A DNA stretch of 64,000 nucleotides, from assembly GCF_002240565.1 (NCBI RefSeq), contig NZ_MZMO01000001.1, forward strand, positions 2,356,001 to 2,420,000. Direction: 5' to 3'. The notes under the pieces are model-generated. The model saw only the letters and a program-made list of their open reading frames with translations, was not told where the DNA came from and ran no database searches. Below, piece by piece: positions 37,766 through 48,275 of this stretch. The position numbers and the translations under genes are program-made. Source of the DNA: Clavibacter michiganensis subsp. insidiosus (GTDB lineage Bacteria; Actinomycetota; Actinomycetes; Actinomycetales; Microbacteriaceae). Numbering within the stretch: position 1 is the stretch's first letter; every line of letters begins with the position of its first letter.

Positions 37766-40252
37766 TCAGCCCTTCTCGTGCGCGCCGTGCCCGTGGCTCT
37801 GGTGGGACACGCCGTTGCCGGTGTTGGGCATGGAGGCCTGGACCTTCATGAGGAACTCGACGTTCGACGTCGTCTCCTTGAGGCGGCTGAGGACGATCTC
37901 GAGGGCCTGCTGCTGCTCGAGCCCGGCGAGGGCGCGGCGCAGCTTCCAGGTGACCTTGACCTCGTCGGCGCCCATGAGCATCTCCTCGCGGCGCGTGCCG
38001 GAGGCGTTGACGTCGACCGCGGGGAAGATCCGCTTGTCGGCGAGGGCGCGCGAGAGGCGCAGCTCCATGTTGCCGGTGCCCTTGAACTCCTCGAAGATGA
38101 CCTCGTCCATCTTGGATCCGGTCTCCACGAGCGCCGTGGCGAGGATCGTGAGCGATCCGCCGTGCTCGATGTTGCGCGCCGCGCCGAAGAAGCGCTTCGG
38201 CGGGTAGAGCGCCGACGAGTCGACGCCGCCCGAGAGGATCCGGCCCGACGCGGGCGCCGCGAGGTTGTACGCGCGGCCGAGGCGGGTGATGGAGTCGAGC
38301 AGCACGACCACGTCGTGGCCGAGCTCCACGAGGCGCTTGGCGCGCTCGATGGCGAGCTCGGCGACCGTGGTGTGGTCCTCGGCGGGACGGTCGAAGGTGG
38401 AGGCGATGACCTCGCCCTTCACCGTGCGCTGCATGTCGGTGACCTCCTCGGGACGCTCGTCGACCAGCACGACCATGAGGTGGACCTCGGGGTTGTTGGT
38501 GGCGATGGCGTTCGCGATGGCCTGGAGCACGGGCGTCTTGCCGGCCTTGGGCGGCGAGACGATGAGGCCGCGCTGGCCCTTGCCGATCGGCGACACGAGG
38601 TCGATGATCCGCGTGGTCAGCTTGGCCGGCTCGGTCTCGAGGCTGAGGCGGTCCTGCGGGTAGAGCGGCGTGAGCTTGCCGAACTCGACGCGGTTCGCGG
38701 CCTCCTCGGGCGGCAGGCCGTTGACCGAGTCGATCTTCACGATCGCGTTGTACTTCTGGCGGCTCTGGCTGTCGTTCTCCCGCGGCTGGCGGATGGCGCC
38801 GACGATCGCGTCGCCCTTGCGCAGCGAGTGCTTCTTGACCTGGCCGAGCGAGACGTACACGTCGTTCGTGCCGGGCAGGTAGCCGCTCGTGCGGACGAAC
38901 GCGTAGTTGTCGAGCACGTCGAGGATGCCCGCGACGGGCAGGAGGACGTCGTCCTCGGTGACCTCGGGCTCGAAGTCGTCGCCGCCCTGGCCGCGGCCGC
39001 GCTTGCGGTCGCGGTACCGGCTGCGGCCGCCGCGGTCGTCGTCGCGGCCGAGGTCGGCGCGGGCCTGGTCGGCGCGCACGTCCTGCGTGCGGTCGCCCTG
39101 GCCGCGGCCGTTCTGGCGCTGGCGGCCGGTGCGGGCCTCCTCCTGCGCCTCGTCGTCGGCGTCGGGCTCGCGGGGGGCCTGCTCGCGGGGTGCCTGGTCG
39201 CGGCCGCCCTGCTGCTGGTCGTCCTGGTCGCGGCCGCGGTCGCGGTTGCGGCGGTTGCGGCTGCGGTTGCGTCCGCCCTCGCGACCCTCGCGGCCCTGGT
39301 CGTCGCGGCGTCCGCCCTGGTCGTCGGCGTCGCGGTCGTCGCGCTGGCGGTCGGCCTGCTCGTTCGCGGCGGGCGCCTCGTCGGCGGTGTCCTGGGCGGG
39401 CGCGTCCTGCGCGGCGCCGCGGTCGGCGCCGTCCTGGGCGTCGCGTCCGCCGCGGCGACGGCCGCGGCCGGAGCGCTGGGCCGGGGCCTGCTCCTCGGTC
39501 GGCGCGTCGACGGCGGGCGCGGCCGCGTCGGCCTGCGCGTCGGCGGGGACGAGCTGGTCGGCGGTCTGGCCGCTGTTCACATGCTGCGCGGCCTGGCGCG
39601 GGGCCTCGGCGGCGGGGTCCACGACGCCGGAGCTCGTGGCGCGGCGGGATCCGCGGCCGGAGCGCGCGGGCGCCTCGGTGCGGGGCGCCTCGGTGCGGGG
39701 CTCCTGCGCGCGGCCGCCCGTGGCCTCGGCGATGCGGGCCTCGAGGCCGGTGCCGGCGGGCTCGGACGCGGGCGCCTCGACGGTCTCGGCGATGCGCTCG
39801 GGCACGATGCGGGCGGTGCTGGCACGGCGGGATCCGCGACCGGAGCGCGCGGGCTGCTCGGCCGGGGCCTCGGCGGCGGGGGTCTCGGCGGCGGGCGCCT
39901 CGACGGGGGTCGCGTCCGCAACCGGGGCGGCGTCGGCGATCGGGGCGGCGTCCGCGACCGGGGCGGCGTCGGCGACGACGGGCTCCGAGGCGGGGGCCTC
40001 CTCGACGGCGGCGGGCTCGGCGGCGGGGGTCGCGTCGCCGGTCTCGGCGGGTACGACGGCCTCGGGGGGCGTCTCGTCGGCGGGGGCGGTGGTGCCCCGG
40101 GCTGCCTGGATCTCGGAGATCGCGGTCACGAGCTCGCCCTTCCGGAGCTTGGAGCCGCCCGGGATCCCGAGCTCGGAGGCGATGGCCTGGAGCTGGGAGA
40201 CGCGGAGCGCGCTCAGGTCCGCGGTGGTGGCGCGGGTGTCGACATCGGTCAT
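37766..40252 (-). CDS. rho: transcription termination factor Rho with large disordered insert
   Basis: An 828-residue Rho, about twice E. coli Rho (419). A Rho_N RNA-binding domain (about 12-48, [18 protein letters not shown]) is followed by a ~360-residue low-complexity region: Ala/Glu/Pro repeats, three RSGRG blocks and an Arg/Asp/Gln/Gly stretch. The primary RNA-binding OB fold starts near residue 425, and the RecA motor keeps [10 protein letters not shown] and [16 protein letters not shown]. Actinobacterial Rho proteins often have such inserts that bind RNA (family knowledge). ATG 40252 matches the domain start. An upstream -10 at 40480-40485 would give a ~220-nt leader, which allows autogenous control. 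Confidence 0.95.
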   Translation of the reverse strand: MTDVDTRATTADLSALRVSQLQAIASELGIPGGSKLRKGELVTAISEIQAARGTTAPADETPPEAVVPAETGDATPAAEPAAVEEAPASEPVVADAAPVADAAPIADAAPVADATPVEAPAAETPAAEAPAEQPARSGRGSRRASTARIVPERIAETVEAPASEPAGTGLEARIAEATGGRAQEPRTEAPRTEAPARSGRGSRRATSSGVVDPAAEAPRQAAQHVNSGQTADQLVPADAQADAAAPAVDAPTEEQAPAQRSGRGRRRGGRDAQDGADRGAAQDAPAQDTADEAPAANEQADRQRDDRDADDQGGRRDDQGREGREGGRNRSRNRRNRDRGRDQDDQQQGGRDQAPREQAPREPDADDEAQEEARTGRQRQNGRGQGDRTQDVRADQARADLGRDDDRGGRSRYRDRKRGRGQGGDDFEPEVTEDDVLLPVAGILDVLDNYAFVRTSGYLPGTNDVYVSLGQVKKHSLRKGDAIVGAIRQPRENDSQSRQKYNAIVKIDSVNGLPPEEAANRVEFGKLTPLYPQDRLSLETEPAKLTTRIIDLVSPIGKGQRGLIVSPPKAGKTPVLQAIANAIATNNPEVHLMVVLVDERPEEVTDMQRTVKGEVIASTFDRPAEDHTTVAELAIERAKRLVELGHDVVVLLDSITRLGRAYNLAAPASGRILSGGVDSSALYPPKRFFGAARNIEHGGSLTILATALVETGSKMDEVIFEEFKGTGNMELRLSRALADKRIFPAVDVNASGTRREEMLMGADEVKVTWKLRRALAGLEQQQALEIVLSRLKETTSNVEFLMKVQASMPNTGNGVSHQSHGHGAHEKG
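39909..39977. repeat. 18-bp tandem repeat in rho (ADAAPV units)
   Basis: About four imperfect copies of an 18-bp unit (GGGGCGGCGTCGGCGATC-like) encode repeated ADAAP(V/I/V) in the disordered region of Rho. Such repeats vary in number between strains. Confidence 0.65.
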
Positions 40253-40548
40253 GTGCGTGGGTCCTTTCCCCTGTCCGGCGGGACGAAGCCCGTGCGGAGG
40301 AGAGCCGATCGCGTGTGTCTCTGCGAAAGCGGCGGACGGTCTGATTCCGTCCGGAGCTGCTGTCGGGCACGGAGGCACGGGATCTTGCAGAGACGACAGC
40401 GGGTGAGTGGTGAGGAACGACCACCGGGACCGGATCTCCGACGCGCATGCGTGGATCCGTTGATTCCGGGGTCGAACAGAGCGTAGCACCCGGCGCCCCG
40501 CCCGCGGGGGGAACGGCGCGCCGGGTGCGGGGGCGCCGCGCTATCCGG
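40253..40548 (-). promoter_or_regulatory. rho upstream region with leader and putative promoter
   Basis: These 296 bp between thrB and rho hold no gene. A TACGCT hexamer at 40480-40485 is the best -10, giving a leader of about 220 nt. At 40491-40499 and 40530-40538 a 9-bp inverted repeat (CGGCGCCCC) with a 30-nt loop lies just after thrB and may end the threonine operon. No leader peptide of Thr or Ile codons was found. Confidence 0.45.
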
Positions 40549-41514
40549 CTAGACGGTGGGCGCGGATCCCTCGGCGACGACCTGGACGGTCGAGCCCTTG
40601 ACGTCGACCGCGAGCATGAGCGCGGTCCACGGGTTCGTGCTGCGCTCCGCGACGAGCTCGGCGGCCGTGAGGCGCTGGCCCGGGTCGCTGCCGAGGACGA
40701 GGAGCGAGGGACCTGCGCCCGAGACGACGGCCGCGTAGCCGCGCTCGCGCAGCAGGTGCACGAGCTCGTTCGTCTCGGGCATCGCGGCGGCGCGGTAGTC
40801 CTGGTGCAGGCGGTCCTCGGTGGCGGCGAGCAGCAGCTCGGGGCTCTGGATGAGCGCCGCGATGAGCAGGGCCGAGCGCGACACGTTGAAGATCGCGTCC
40901 TCGTGCGGCACCGACTCCGGCTGCAGGCTGCGCGCGAGCGCGGTGGACATGGTCGCGACGGGCACGAGCACGAGCGGCGAGACGCCGCGGTGCACGGCCA
41001 GCTTCTTGTGCTGCGGGCCGGTCTCGTCGACCCACGCGATGGTGAGGCCGCCGAAGAGCGCGGGCGCGACGTTGTCGGGGTGGCCCTCCATCTCGGTCGC
41101 GAGGCGGAGGAGCGCGTCGGCGTCGATCTCGACCGTGCCGGCGAGGAGGCCCTGCGCCGCCATGATCCCGGACACGATGGCCGCCCCGGAGGAGCCGAGG
41201 CCGCGGCCGTGCGGGATCCGGTTCTCCGCCACGAGGTCGAGGCCCGGCATCGGCTGGTCGAACGCCGCGAACGTGTGGGCGATGGCCGTGACCACGAGGT
41301 TCGTCGCGTCGGTCGGCACCTCGCCCGCGCCGACGCCGCGCACGTCCACCGTCGCGCCGGGCGCGTCGCGCACCGTCACCGTGAGGTCGTCGTACAGCGC
41401 GAGCGCGAGTCCGAGCGTGTCGAAGCCGGGGCCGAGGTTGGCGCTCGTCGCGGGCACGCGCACCTGCACGCGCCGCCCGATCGGGAGCGCCGAGGTCATC
41501 GGACCGTCGGTCAC
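40549..41514 (-). CDS. thrB: homoserine kinase
   Basis: A 321-residue GHMP kinase that phosphorylates homoserine with [20 protein letters not shown] (about 18-34) and the ATP loop [13 protein letters not shown] (about 100-112) are intact. GTG 41514 overlaps the thrC stop (GTGA); ATG 41499 five codons later is an equal candidate. It is the last gene of the lysA-hom-thrC-thrB operon, so it acts together with the enzymes before and after it in the pathway. Confidence 0.94.
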   Translation of the reverse strand: MTDGPMTSALPIGRRVQVRVPATSANLGPGFDTLGLALALYDDLTVTVRDAPGATVDVRGVGAGEVPTDATNLVVTAIAHTFAAFDQPMPGLDLVAENRIPHGRGLGSSGAAIVSGIMAAQGLLAGTVEIDADALLRLATEMEGHPDNVAPALFGGLTIAWVDETGPQHKKLAVHRGVSPLVLVPVATMSTALARSLQPESVPHEDAIFNVSRSALLIAALIQSPELLLAATEDRLHQDYRAAAMPETNELVHLLRERGYAAVVSGAGPSLLVLGSDPGQRLTAAELVAERSTNPWTALMLAVDVKGSTVQVVAEGSAPTV

Positions 41515-42587
41515 GACGCGACCAGGTCGAGCACGCCCGCGATCTCGGCGATGTCGACGCCCACGCTCGTGGGGGCGACGTCCGAGCCGTCCGCGGTGCG
41601 GAGCGCCCACTGCGGGTCCTTGAGGCCGTGGCCCGTGACCGTGAGGACGACCGTCGCGCCCTTCGGGATCTGCCCGGCCTCGGCGCGCTCGAGGAGCCCG
41701 GCGACGCTGATGGCCGACGCCGGCTCGACGAAGATGCCGACCTCCGCGGAGAGGATGCGGTGCGCCTCGAGGATCTTGGCGTCCGAGATCGCGCCGAAGT
41801 AGCCGTCGGTGAGCAGCTGCGCCTCGAGCGCCAGCTTCCACGAGGCGGGGTTGCCGATGCGGATCGCGCTGGCGATCGTGTCGGGGTCCTTCACGATGGC
41901 GCCGCCGACGATGGGCGCGCTGCCCGCGGCCTGGAAGCCGAACATGCGCGGCAGCTTCGTGGCGTTGCCGGCCTCGAGGTCCTCGCGGTAGCCGCGCGTG
42001 TACGCGGTGTAGTTGCCGGCGTTGCCGACGGGGATGAGGTGGAAGTCCGGCGCGTCGCCCAGGACCTCGACGACCTCGAACGCGCCCGTCTTCTGGCCCT
42101 CGATGCGGTCGTTGTTGACCGAGTTCACGAGGTGGACGGGATAGTTCGCGCTGAGCTCGCGCGCGATGTCGAGGCAGTCGTCGAAGTTGCCGCGCACCTG
42201 GAGCAGCTGCGCGTCGTGGGCGACGGCCTGGCTGAGCTTGCCCATCGCGATCTTGCCCTCGGGCACGAGCACGGCGGCCGTGATGCCCGCGTGCGTCGCG
42301 TACGCCGCGGCCGACGCCGAGGTGTTGCCGGTCGACGCGCAGATGACGGCCTTCGCGCCGTGCTCGACGGCCTTCGAGATCGCCATGGTCATGCCGCGGT
42401 CCTTGAAGGATCCCGTCGGGTTCATGCCCTCGTACTTGACCCAGACCTGGGCGCCCGTGCGGGCCGACAGCGCGGGCGCGGGGATGAGCGGCGTGCCGCC
42501 CTCGCCGAGCGTGATGATCGGGGTCGCGTCGGTGACGTCGAGGCGGTCGGCGTATTCGCGGAGCAGTCCGCGCCATTGGTGGGCCAT
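41511..42587 (-). CDS. thrC: threonine synthase
   Basis: A 358-residue PLP enzyme that converts O-phosphohomoserine to threonine. The PLP Lys lies in NPTGSFKDRGMT (about 56-67), and the phosphate-binding VGNAGNYTAY follows near 188. The short class of threonine synthase (no N-terminal extension) fits actinobacteria. The ATG shares one base with the hom stop (TGATG) and its stop overlaps thrB (GTGA), so the whole operon is coupled. Confidence 0.95.
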   Translation of the reverse strand: MAHQWRGLLREYADRLDVTDATPIITLGEGGTPLIPAPALSARTGAQVWVKYEGMNPTGSFKDRGMTMAISKAVEHGAKAVICASTGNTSASAAAYATHAGITAAVLVPEGKIAMGKLSQAVAHDAQLLQVRGNFDDCLDIARELSANYPVHLVNSVNNDRIEGQKTGAFEVVEVLGDAPDFHLIPVGNAGNYTAYTRGYREDLEAGNATKLPRMFGFQAAGSAPIVGGAIVKDPDTIASAIRIGNPASWKLALEAQLLTDGYFGAISDAKILEAHRILSAEVGIFVEPASAISVAGLLERAEAGQIPKGATVVLTVTGHGLKDPQWALRTADGSDVAPTSVGVDIAEIAGVLDLVAS

Positions 42588-43918
42588 CAGGCTCCTTCTA
42601 CTCGGAGGACGCTCGCGACTGCCGTCACCGCGTCGAGGTTCGAGACCGCGTCGACGGTGGCCCGGAGGGCCGCGTCGGTGGCGCGGTGCGTGCCGATCAC
42701 CAGGCTAGCGGTGGGCCGGTCGCCCGCCCCTCCCGCCACGGGGGCCTGGTGCGTGGTCTGCTCGAGCGTCTCCACGGAGACGCCGTGCTCGCTGAACAGC
42801 TGCGCGATGCGGGCGAGCACGCCCGGCTCGTCCGCCACCTGCAGCGTGATCTGGTACTGGGTCGTGATCGCGCCGACGGGCAGCGTCTCGAGGTCGGCGT
42901 GCGTCGACTCGGCGACGCCGGGACCCCCGACGACGTGGCGGCGCGCGGCGGAGACGACGTCGCCGAGGACGGCGGACGCGGTCTGCACTCCGCCTGCGCC
43001 CGCGCCGTAGAACATGAGGTCGCCCGCGGCCTCGGCCTCGACGAACACGGCGTTGTTCGCGCCGTGCACCGCGGCGAGCGGGTGGTCGCGCGGCACGAGC
43101 GCCGGGTAGACGCGGGCGGAGACGGCGTCGCGGCCCGTGGCGGGATCCGTGAGGCGCTCGCAGATGGCGAGCAGCTTGATCACGTACCCGGCCTTGCGGG
43201 CGGAGTCGAACTGCGCGGACGAGAGGCCCGTGATGCCCTCGCGATGCACGGCCTCGACGGGCACGCGCGTGTGGAAGGCGAGGCTCGCGAGGATGGCGGC
43301 CTTCTGCGCGGCGTCGTAGCCCTCGATGTCGGCCGTGGGATCCGCCTCCGCGTAGCCGAGCTCCGTGGCGGTCGCGAGCGCCTCGTCGAAGCCGAGGCCA
43401 AGGGCGTCCATCTCGTCGAGGATGTAGTTCGTCGTGCCGTTGACGATGCCGAGGATCCGCTCGACCCGGTCGCCCGCGAGGCTGTCCCGGAGCGGCCGGA
43501 TGATGGGGATCGCGCCCGCGACCGCTGCCTCGTAGTAGAGCTGCGCGCCGACCTGCTCGGCCGCCTCGAAGAGCTCGGGCCCGTGCGTCGCGAGCAGCGC
43601 CTTGTTGGCCGTCACGACGTCCGCGCCCGAGGAGATGGCGGCGAGGATGTGCGTGCGCGCGGGCTCGATGCCGCCCATCAGCTCGATGACGATGTCGGCC
43701 CCGAGGATGAGCGACTCGGCGTCCGTGGTGAGCAGCTCCCGCGGCACCGCGGGGTCGCGCGGCGCCTCGGCGTCGCGCACCGCGACGCCCACGAGCTCGA
43801 GCCGCGCGCCCACGCGCTGCGCCAGCTCGTCGCCGTGCTCCCGCATGAGCCGCGCCACCTGGGTGCCGACCGAGCCGCAGCCCAGCAGGGCGACGCGCAG
43901 GTTCCGGTACTCGATCAT
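42587..43918 (-). CDS. hom: homoserine dehydrogenase
   Basis: A 443-residue NAD(P)-dependent enzyme making homoserine from aspartate semialdehyde. The nucleotide-binding LLGCGSVGTQVARL (about 11-24), VTANKALLATHG (about 102-113) and the catalytic GIVNGTTNYILDEM (about 165) are intact. A C-terminal ACT domain (about 350-430, YQITLQVADEPGVLARIAQL) should allow feedback by threonine. The ATG overlaps the lysA stop (ATGA). Confidence 0.95.
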   Translation of the reverse strand: MIEYRNLRVALLGCGSVGTQVARLMREHGDELAQRVGARLELVGVAVRDAEAPRDPAVPRELLTTDAESLILGADIVIELMGGIEPARTHILAAISSGADVVTANKALLATHGPELFEAAEQVGAQLYYEAAVAGAIPIIRPLRDSLAGDRVERILGIVNGTTNYILDEMDALGLGFDEALATATELGYAEADPTADIEGYDAAQKAAILASLAFHTRVPVEAVHREGITGLSSAQFDSARKAGYVIKLLAICERLTDPATGRDAVSARVYPALVPRDHPLAAVHGANNAVFVEAEAAGDLMFYGAGAGGVQTASAVLGDVVSAARRHVVGGPGVAESTHADLETLPVGAITTQYQITLQVADEPGVLARIAQLFSEHGVSVETLEQTTHQAPVAGGAGDRPTASLVIGTHRATDAALRATVDAVSNLDAVTAVASVLRVEGA

Positions 43919-45414
43919 CGTGCTCCGTTCACGTCGGGGGATGCGGCCGCGGGCGTGCCCGCGTCGCGCGCCAGCAGGTCGGCCTCGGTCTCGCCGCGGA
44001 CGATGACGCGCGCCTGGCCGTCGCGCACGGCGACGACGGGCGGGCGGCCGATCCAGTTGTAGTTGCTCGCGAGCGCCCAGCAGTAGGCGCCGGTCGCGGG
44101 GACGGCGAGGAGGTCGTCGGGGCGGACGTCGCCCGGCAGGTAGTCGGCGAGGACGACGAGGTCGCCGCTCTCGCAGTGCTTGCCGGCGATGCGCACGAGG
44201 GCGGGGACCGCATCCGAGGCCCGGCCCGCGATGCGCACGGAGTAGTCGGCGCCGTAGAGGGCGGGGCGCGCGTTGTCGCTCATGCCGCCGTCGACGCTCA
44301 CGTAGCGGCGGACGGCGGTCTCCGCCTCCTCGGCGATGCGCGGGTCCTCGATGTCGCCCGTCGCCGAGGAGGCCTCGGCGACCTCGCCGTCGACGCCGCC
44401 GACGGTCACGAGCACGTCCTTGACGGTGCCGACCGAGTAGAGGGTGACCGTGGAGGGGCCGACGATGCTGCGGCCGGGCTCGACCGCGATGACGGGCACC
44501 GCGATCCCCCGGCGCCCGCACTCGTCGCCGACGATGCGCGCGAGCCGCCGCGCGATCTCGGGCACCGGCACCGGCCGGTCGACCGACGTGTACGCGATGC
44601 CGAAGCCGCCGCCGAGGTTGAGCTCGGGCACGGGGCCGTCGGCGAGCAGCCGCTCGTGCAGGTCGAGGAGCCGGCGGGCGGACTCGAGGAAGGCGTCGGT
44701 CTCGAAGATCTGGCTGCCGATGTGCGCGTGCAGGCCCGTGAAGGAGAGGGACGCGTGCGACCGGATCCGCGCGACGAGGCCGGGCGCGTCGGCGAGCGTG
44801 ATCCCGAACTTCTGGTCCTCGCGGGCGGTGGCGAGGTACTCGTGCGTGTGGGCGTGCACGCCGCTGTTCACGCGGAGGCGCACGGGCTGGACGCGGCCGT
44901 GCGCGGCGGCCGCGGCGGCGACGCGCTCCACCTCGACCGGGCTGTCGATGACGACCTGGCCGATCCCCGCGCCGACCGCGCGGTCGATCTCGGCGACCGA
45001 CTTGTTGTTGCCGTGGAAGCCGAGGCGGGCGGGATCCGCGCCGGCCGCGAGCGCGACGGCGAGCTCCCCGCCCGAGCAGACGTCGATGTGGAGGCCCTCC
45101 TCGACCATCCAGCGCGCGACCTCGATGCTGAGGAACGCCTTGCCTGCGTAGTAGACGCGGGCGCTCGTGCCGACGGCGGCCGCCTCGCGCGTGAACGCCG
45201 CGAGCGTCTCGGCCGCGCGGGCGCGGACGTCGTCCTCGTCCATCACGTAGAGCGGGGTGCCGAAGCGCGCGGCGAGGTCCGTGGCGGGGACCCCGGCGAT
45301 GCGGAGGGCGCCGTCGTCACCGCGGGCGGCCCCGCGGGACCAGACGGCCGGATCCAGCGCGTTCGCGTCGTCGGGGAGCTGCAGCCAGGACGGGGCCAGC
45401 GGGTTCGCGGTCAC
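43915..45414 (-). CDS. lysA: diaminopimelate decarboxylase
   Basis: A 499-residue PLP enzyme that makes lysine from meso-diaminopimelate, the end of the pathway that includes dapD and dapE in this window. The PLP Lys lies in VYYAGKAFLS, HIGSQIF and LGGGFGIAY are conserved, EPGRSIVG binds the phosphate, and KHCESGDLV holds the active-site Cys. GTG 45414 (VTANPLAPSW) fits the family; GTG 45423 is three codons upstream. The 155-bp gap to DUF2993 has a TAGGAT candidate -10 at 45504-45509. Confidence 0.94.
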   Translation of the reverse strand: MTANPLAPSWLQLPDDANALDPAVWSRGAARGDDGALRIAGVPATDLAARFGTPLYVMDEDDVRARAAETLAAFTREAAAVGTSARVYYAGKAFLSIEVARWMVEEGLHIDVCSGGELAVALAAGADPARLGFHGNNKSVAEIDRAVGAGIGQVVIDSPVEVERVAAAAAAHGRVQPVRLRVNSGVHAHTHEYLATAREDQKFGITLADAPGLVARIRSHASLSFTGLHAHIGSQIFETDAFLESARRLLDLHERLLADGPVPELNLGGGFGIAYTSVDRPVPVPEIARRLARIVGDECGRRGIAVPVIAVEPGRSIVGPSTVTLYSVGTVKDVLVTVGGVDGEVAEASSATGDIEDPRIAEEAETAVRRYVSVDGGMSDNARPALYGADYSVRIAGRASDAVPALVRIAGKHCESGDLVVLADYLPGDVRPDDLLAVPATGAYCWALASNYNWIGRPPVVAVRDGQARVIVRGETEADLLARDAGTPAAASPDVNGAR

Positions 45415-45503
45415 GGAGGTCACCTGTTCGTACGCGGGGCGGACGTGCGGGATGGCGAGCGGACCCGGTGTGGTCCCTGGAGCCGAAGGGGGCGGTGCGA
45501 GCA

Positions 45504-45509
45504 ATCCTA
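45504..45509 (-). promoter_or_regulatory. -10 hexamer TAGGAT upstream of lysA
   Basis: TAGGAT lies 89 bases before GTG 45414 in the gap after the DUF2993 gene. It would start the lysA-hom-thrC-thrB transcript with a leader of about 80 nt. Confidence 0.4.
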
Positions 45510-45569
45510 CCGACGCGGGAGAGGGCCCCGCCCATGTGACGACGGTCGTCGGGGCCCGGCCGGGAGCGG

Positions 45570-46400
45570 CTAGCCGCAGCTGCCGGTGACCCCGAGCGAG
45601 TCGCGCGTGAGCTTCACCGAGGACGACTGCACCGTCATCGACGCGCGCCCGTCGGCGACGGTCACGTCCTGCACCTGGACGCCCGCGGGGAGGTACTGGG
45701 CCACGCACACGGGGTAGGTGATGTCGCGGATCCCCTGGATGGTCTGCGCGAGGTCGATCCTCAGGGACCCGGCCTGCAGCTCGACCTCGGACGGCGTGAT
45801 GACGATCGTCGAGCCGTCGCGGAGCACGGGCTCCGCGGCCACGGTGTAGCCGAGCGTGAGGCCGAGGACGCGCGTGGACCCGGAGTAGCCGAGCGTGCCG
45901 TCGCCGAAGCGCAGGTCGGGCGGCGTGCCGGCGGTCTTCGCGAGCAGGGCGCTGGCGGGATCCTGGTCCATCGACACGGTGGCGACCACGTTCCCCACGG
46001 TGCGCTCCTGGTCGGTCGGCACGTCGGTCGCGACGATGTGCGCCTGGAACGGCGTGCCGTCGGCCTGGAGGTTCGGGCCGTCGAGCACGACGCGGTCGAG
46101 CGTGCCGCGGATGAGCTGCGGGATGACCCAGTCGCCCTCGATCGAGACATTGACCCGCCCGGTGATCTGGCCGGGCAGCTGGTCGGCGATCTGCTTCTCG
46201 GCCTGGTCCTGGGCCACCCCGCGCACGGTCTGGTCGATGATCCGCAGGCCGAACGCGAGCCCGACGCCGATCACCGCGAGCACGAGGAGCCAGATGAACA
46301 CGGTGCCGCCGCGCGGGCCGCGGCGCCGCCGCCTGGCCTCCCGGGGGTCGCGGCGCTCGGGCGCCTCGAAGACCTCCGTGCCCTGGAACCGCCCCGACAT
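45570..46400 (-). CDS. DUF2993 (LmeA-like) lipid-binding protein
   Basis: A 276-residue protein with a basic cytosolic N-terminus, one transmembrane helix (about 34-56, VFIWLLVLAVIGVGLAFG) and an outside beta-rich domain of the DUF2993/LmeA type. LmeA of Mycobacterium binds phospholipids and aids mannoglycan maturation (family knowledge). Here the function is inferred. ATG 46400 is 11 bp from the argS stop, with GGGGAG as its ribosome binding site, so it is in the argS operon. Confidence 0.82.
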   Translation of the reverse strand: MSGRFQGTEVFEAPERRDPREARRRRRGPRGGTVFIWLLVLAVIGVGLAFGLRIIDQTVRGVAQDQAEKQIADQLPGQITGRVNVSIEGDWVIPQLIRGTLDRVVLDGPNLQADGTPFQAHIVATDVPTDQERTVGNVVATVSMDQDPASALLAKTAGTPPDLRFGDGTLGYSGSTRVLGLTLGYTVAAEPVLRDGSTIVITPSEVELQAGSLRIDLAQTIQGIRDITYPVCVAQYLPAGVQVQDVTVADGRASMTVQSSSVKLTRDSLGVTGSCG

Positions 46401-46411
46401 GATCCGCTCCC

Positions 46412-48076
46412 CTACATGCGCTCGGGGGCCGAGACGCCCACGAGGTCGAGTCCGTTGGCGACCACCTGCCGGACCGCGTCGTTCAGCCACAGGCGCGTGC
46501 GGTGCAGGTCGGTGACCTCCTCGTCGCCGCGCGGGACGACCCGGCAGCTGTCGTACCAGCGGTGGTAGGAGCCCGCGAGCTCCTCGATGTAGCGGGCGAC
46601 CCGGTGCGGCTCGCGCAGCTCCGCGGCCTGGGCCACGATCCGCGGGAACTCCTGCAGGAGCCCGAGGAGCGCCGACTCGGTCGGGTGCGTGAGCAGCTCC
46701 GGCGCGAAGGCGCTCCGGTCGACGCCCGACGCGGCCGCGTTGCGGTCCACCGCGCAGGTGCGCGCGTGGGCGTACTGCACGTAGAAGACGGGGTTGTCGT
46801 TGGTGCGCTTGCCGAGCACCGCGAGGTCGATGTCGAGGTTCTGGTCGGCGGAGGAGCGCACGAGCGCGTAGCGGCCCGCGTCCACGCCGACCGCGTCGAC
46901 GAGGTCGTCGAGCGTGACGATGGTGCCGTTGCGCTTGCTCATCTTCACGGGCTCGCCGTCGCGCAGCAGGTTGACCATCTGGCCGATGAGGATCTGCAGG
47001 TTCACGCCCGGGGTGTCGCCGAACGCCTCGACCATCGCCATCATGCGGCCGACGTAGCCGTGGTGGTCGGCGCCCAGCATGATGATGTTCTGCTCGAAGC
47101 CGCGCTCGCGCTTGTCGAGGTAGTAGCCGAGGTCGCCCGAGATGTAGGCGGGCTCGCCGGTCGAGCGGATGACCACCCGGTCGCGGTCGTCGCCGAAGGT
47201 CGTGGTGCGGAGCCAGACGGCGCCGTCCTCCTCGAAGACGTGCCCGAGCTCCTTCAGGCGCGCGACGGCGCGGTCGACGGCGCCGGACTCGTGCAGCGAG
47301 TCCTCGTGGAAGAACACGTCGAAGTCCACGCCGAAGTCGTGCAGCTTCTGCTTGATCTCGCCGAACATGAGCTCGGTGCCGGCGCTCCGGAACACCTCCT
47401 GCTGCTCCTCGCGGGAGAGGGCTCCGATGTCGCCGTCGTACCCCTCCACGACGCGCTCGGCGATCTCGCCGATGTAGGCGCCGCCGTAGCCGTCCTCCGG
47501 GGTGTCCTCGCCGAGGTGGCTCGCGAGGAGGCTGCGCGCGAAGCGGTCGATCTGGGATCCGTGGTCGTTGAAGTAGTACTCCCGCGTGACGTCCGCGCCC
47601 TCGGCCTGGAGGATGCGCGCGAGGCTGTCGCCGACGGCGGCCCAGCGCACGCCGCCCAGGTGGATGGGGCCGGTCGGGTTCGCGGAGACGAACTCGAGGT
47701 TGATGCGGACTCCGTCGAGCGTCGTGCCCCGTCCGTAGGCGGGGCCCGCGTCCACGATGGTGCGCGCGAGGGCGCCCGCGGCGGCGGCCTCGAGCGTGAT
47801 GTTGATGAAGCCGGGACCCGCGACGTCGACCTTCGCGACCTGCGGCAGCTCGCCGAGCGCCTCGGCGATGTCGGCCGCGATGGTGCGCGGGTTCTCGCCC
47901 AGCGGCTTCGCGATGCGCATGGCGATGTTGGTGGCCCAGTCGCCGTGGTCGCGGTTGCGCGGGCGCTCGAGCACGACCATGTCGGGGCGGAGCGCGAGGG
48001 CGTCGCCCCCCGGTCGTCGTCCTGCCGTCCGGGCCACGATGTCGAACAGGGCGCCGGTCAGGTCAGGGGTCGTCAT
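46412..48076 (-). CDS. argS: arginyl-tRNA synthetase
   Basis: A 554-residue class I aminoacyl-tRNA synthetase. The HIGH-like segment is [12 protein letters not shown] (about 126-137) and the KMSKS-like loop is VKMSKRNGT (about 385). The anticodon-binding DALR domain ends the protein. The tRNA-Arg gene at 54.8 kb is one of its substrates. ATG 48076 follows a TAGGAT hexamer by eight bases, indicating a leaderless or near-leaderless mRNA. It starts the long lysine/threonine block. Confidence 0.96.
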   Translation of the reverse strand: MTTPDLTGALFDIVARTAGRRPGGDALALRPDMVVLERPRNRDHGDWATNIAMRIAKPLGENPRTIAADIAEALGELPQVAKVDVAGPGFINITLEAAAAGALARTIVDAGPAYGRGTTLDGVRINLEFVSANPTGPIHLGGVRWAAVGDSLARILQAEGADVTREYYFNDHGSQIDRFARSLLASHLGEDTPEDGYGGAYIGEIAERVVEGYDGDIGALSREEQQEVFRSAGTELMFGEIKQKLHDFGVDFDVFFHEDSLHESGAVDRAVARLKELGHVFEEDGAVWLRTTTFGDDRDRVVIRSTGEPAYISGDLGYYLDKRERGFEQNIIMLGADHHGYVGRMMAMVEAFGDTPGVNLQILIGQMVNLLRDGEPVKMSKRNGTIVTLDDLVDAVGVDAGRYALVRSSADQNLDIDLAVLGKRTNDNPVFYVQYAHARTCAVDRNAAASGVDRSAFAPELLTHPTESALLGLLQEFPRIVAQAAELREPHRVARYIEELAGSYHRWYDSCRVVPRGDEEVTDLHRTRLWLNDAVRQVVANGLDLVGVSAPERM

Positions 48077-48084
48077 GGGGATCG

Positions 48085-48090
48085 ATCCTA
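48085..48090 (-). promoter_or_regulatory. -10 hexamer TAGGAT, argS promoter
   Basis: TAGGAT ends eight bases before ATG 48076. No -35 box is recognisable. Confidence 0.5.
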
Positions 48091-48184
48091 CCGGCGGGCG
48101 CGACCCGACCCGCCCGGCCCGTGCGCCCGCGCGGGCGGCCCCCCGCGCGCCGGAGCGTCCCAGCGGGGCACCGCCCGGGCTCGG

Positions 48185-48190
48185 TAGGGT
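48185..48190 (+). promoter_or_regulatory. -10 hexamer TAGGGT, candidate lipoprotein promoter
   Basis: TAGGGT lies 85 bases before the lipoprotein ATG and would give a ~79-nt leader with a ribosome binding site. Confidence 0.4.
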
Positions 48191-48275
48191 GTCGATCCCG
48201 CCTCCCGCTCGTGGCACGATGCCGCGCGCCGAGCGTCGCACCCCGCGGCGCGCCCGGATCCGAAGGAGCACCACC

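Noticed and set aside
37778..40486. A 900-codon plus-strand frame antisense to rho
   Set aside because: Its composition mirrors the disordered Rho insert and has no recognisable domain.
40253..40548. Threonine or lysine riboswitch or attenuator before the rho or lysA genes
   Set aside because: No leader peptide rich in Thr or Ile codons, no L-box-like conserved core and no convincing alternative stem pair was found.
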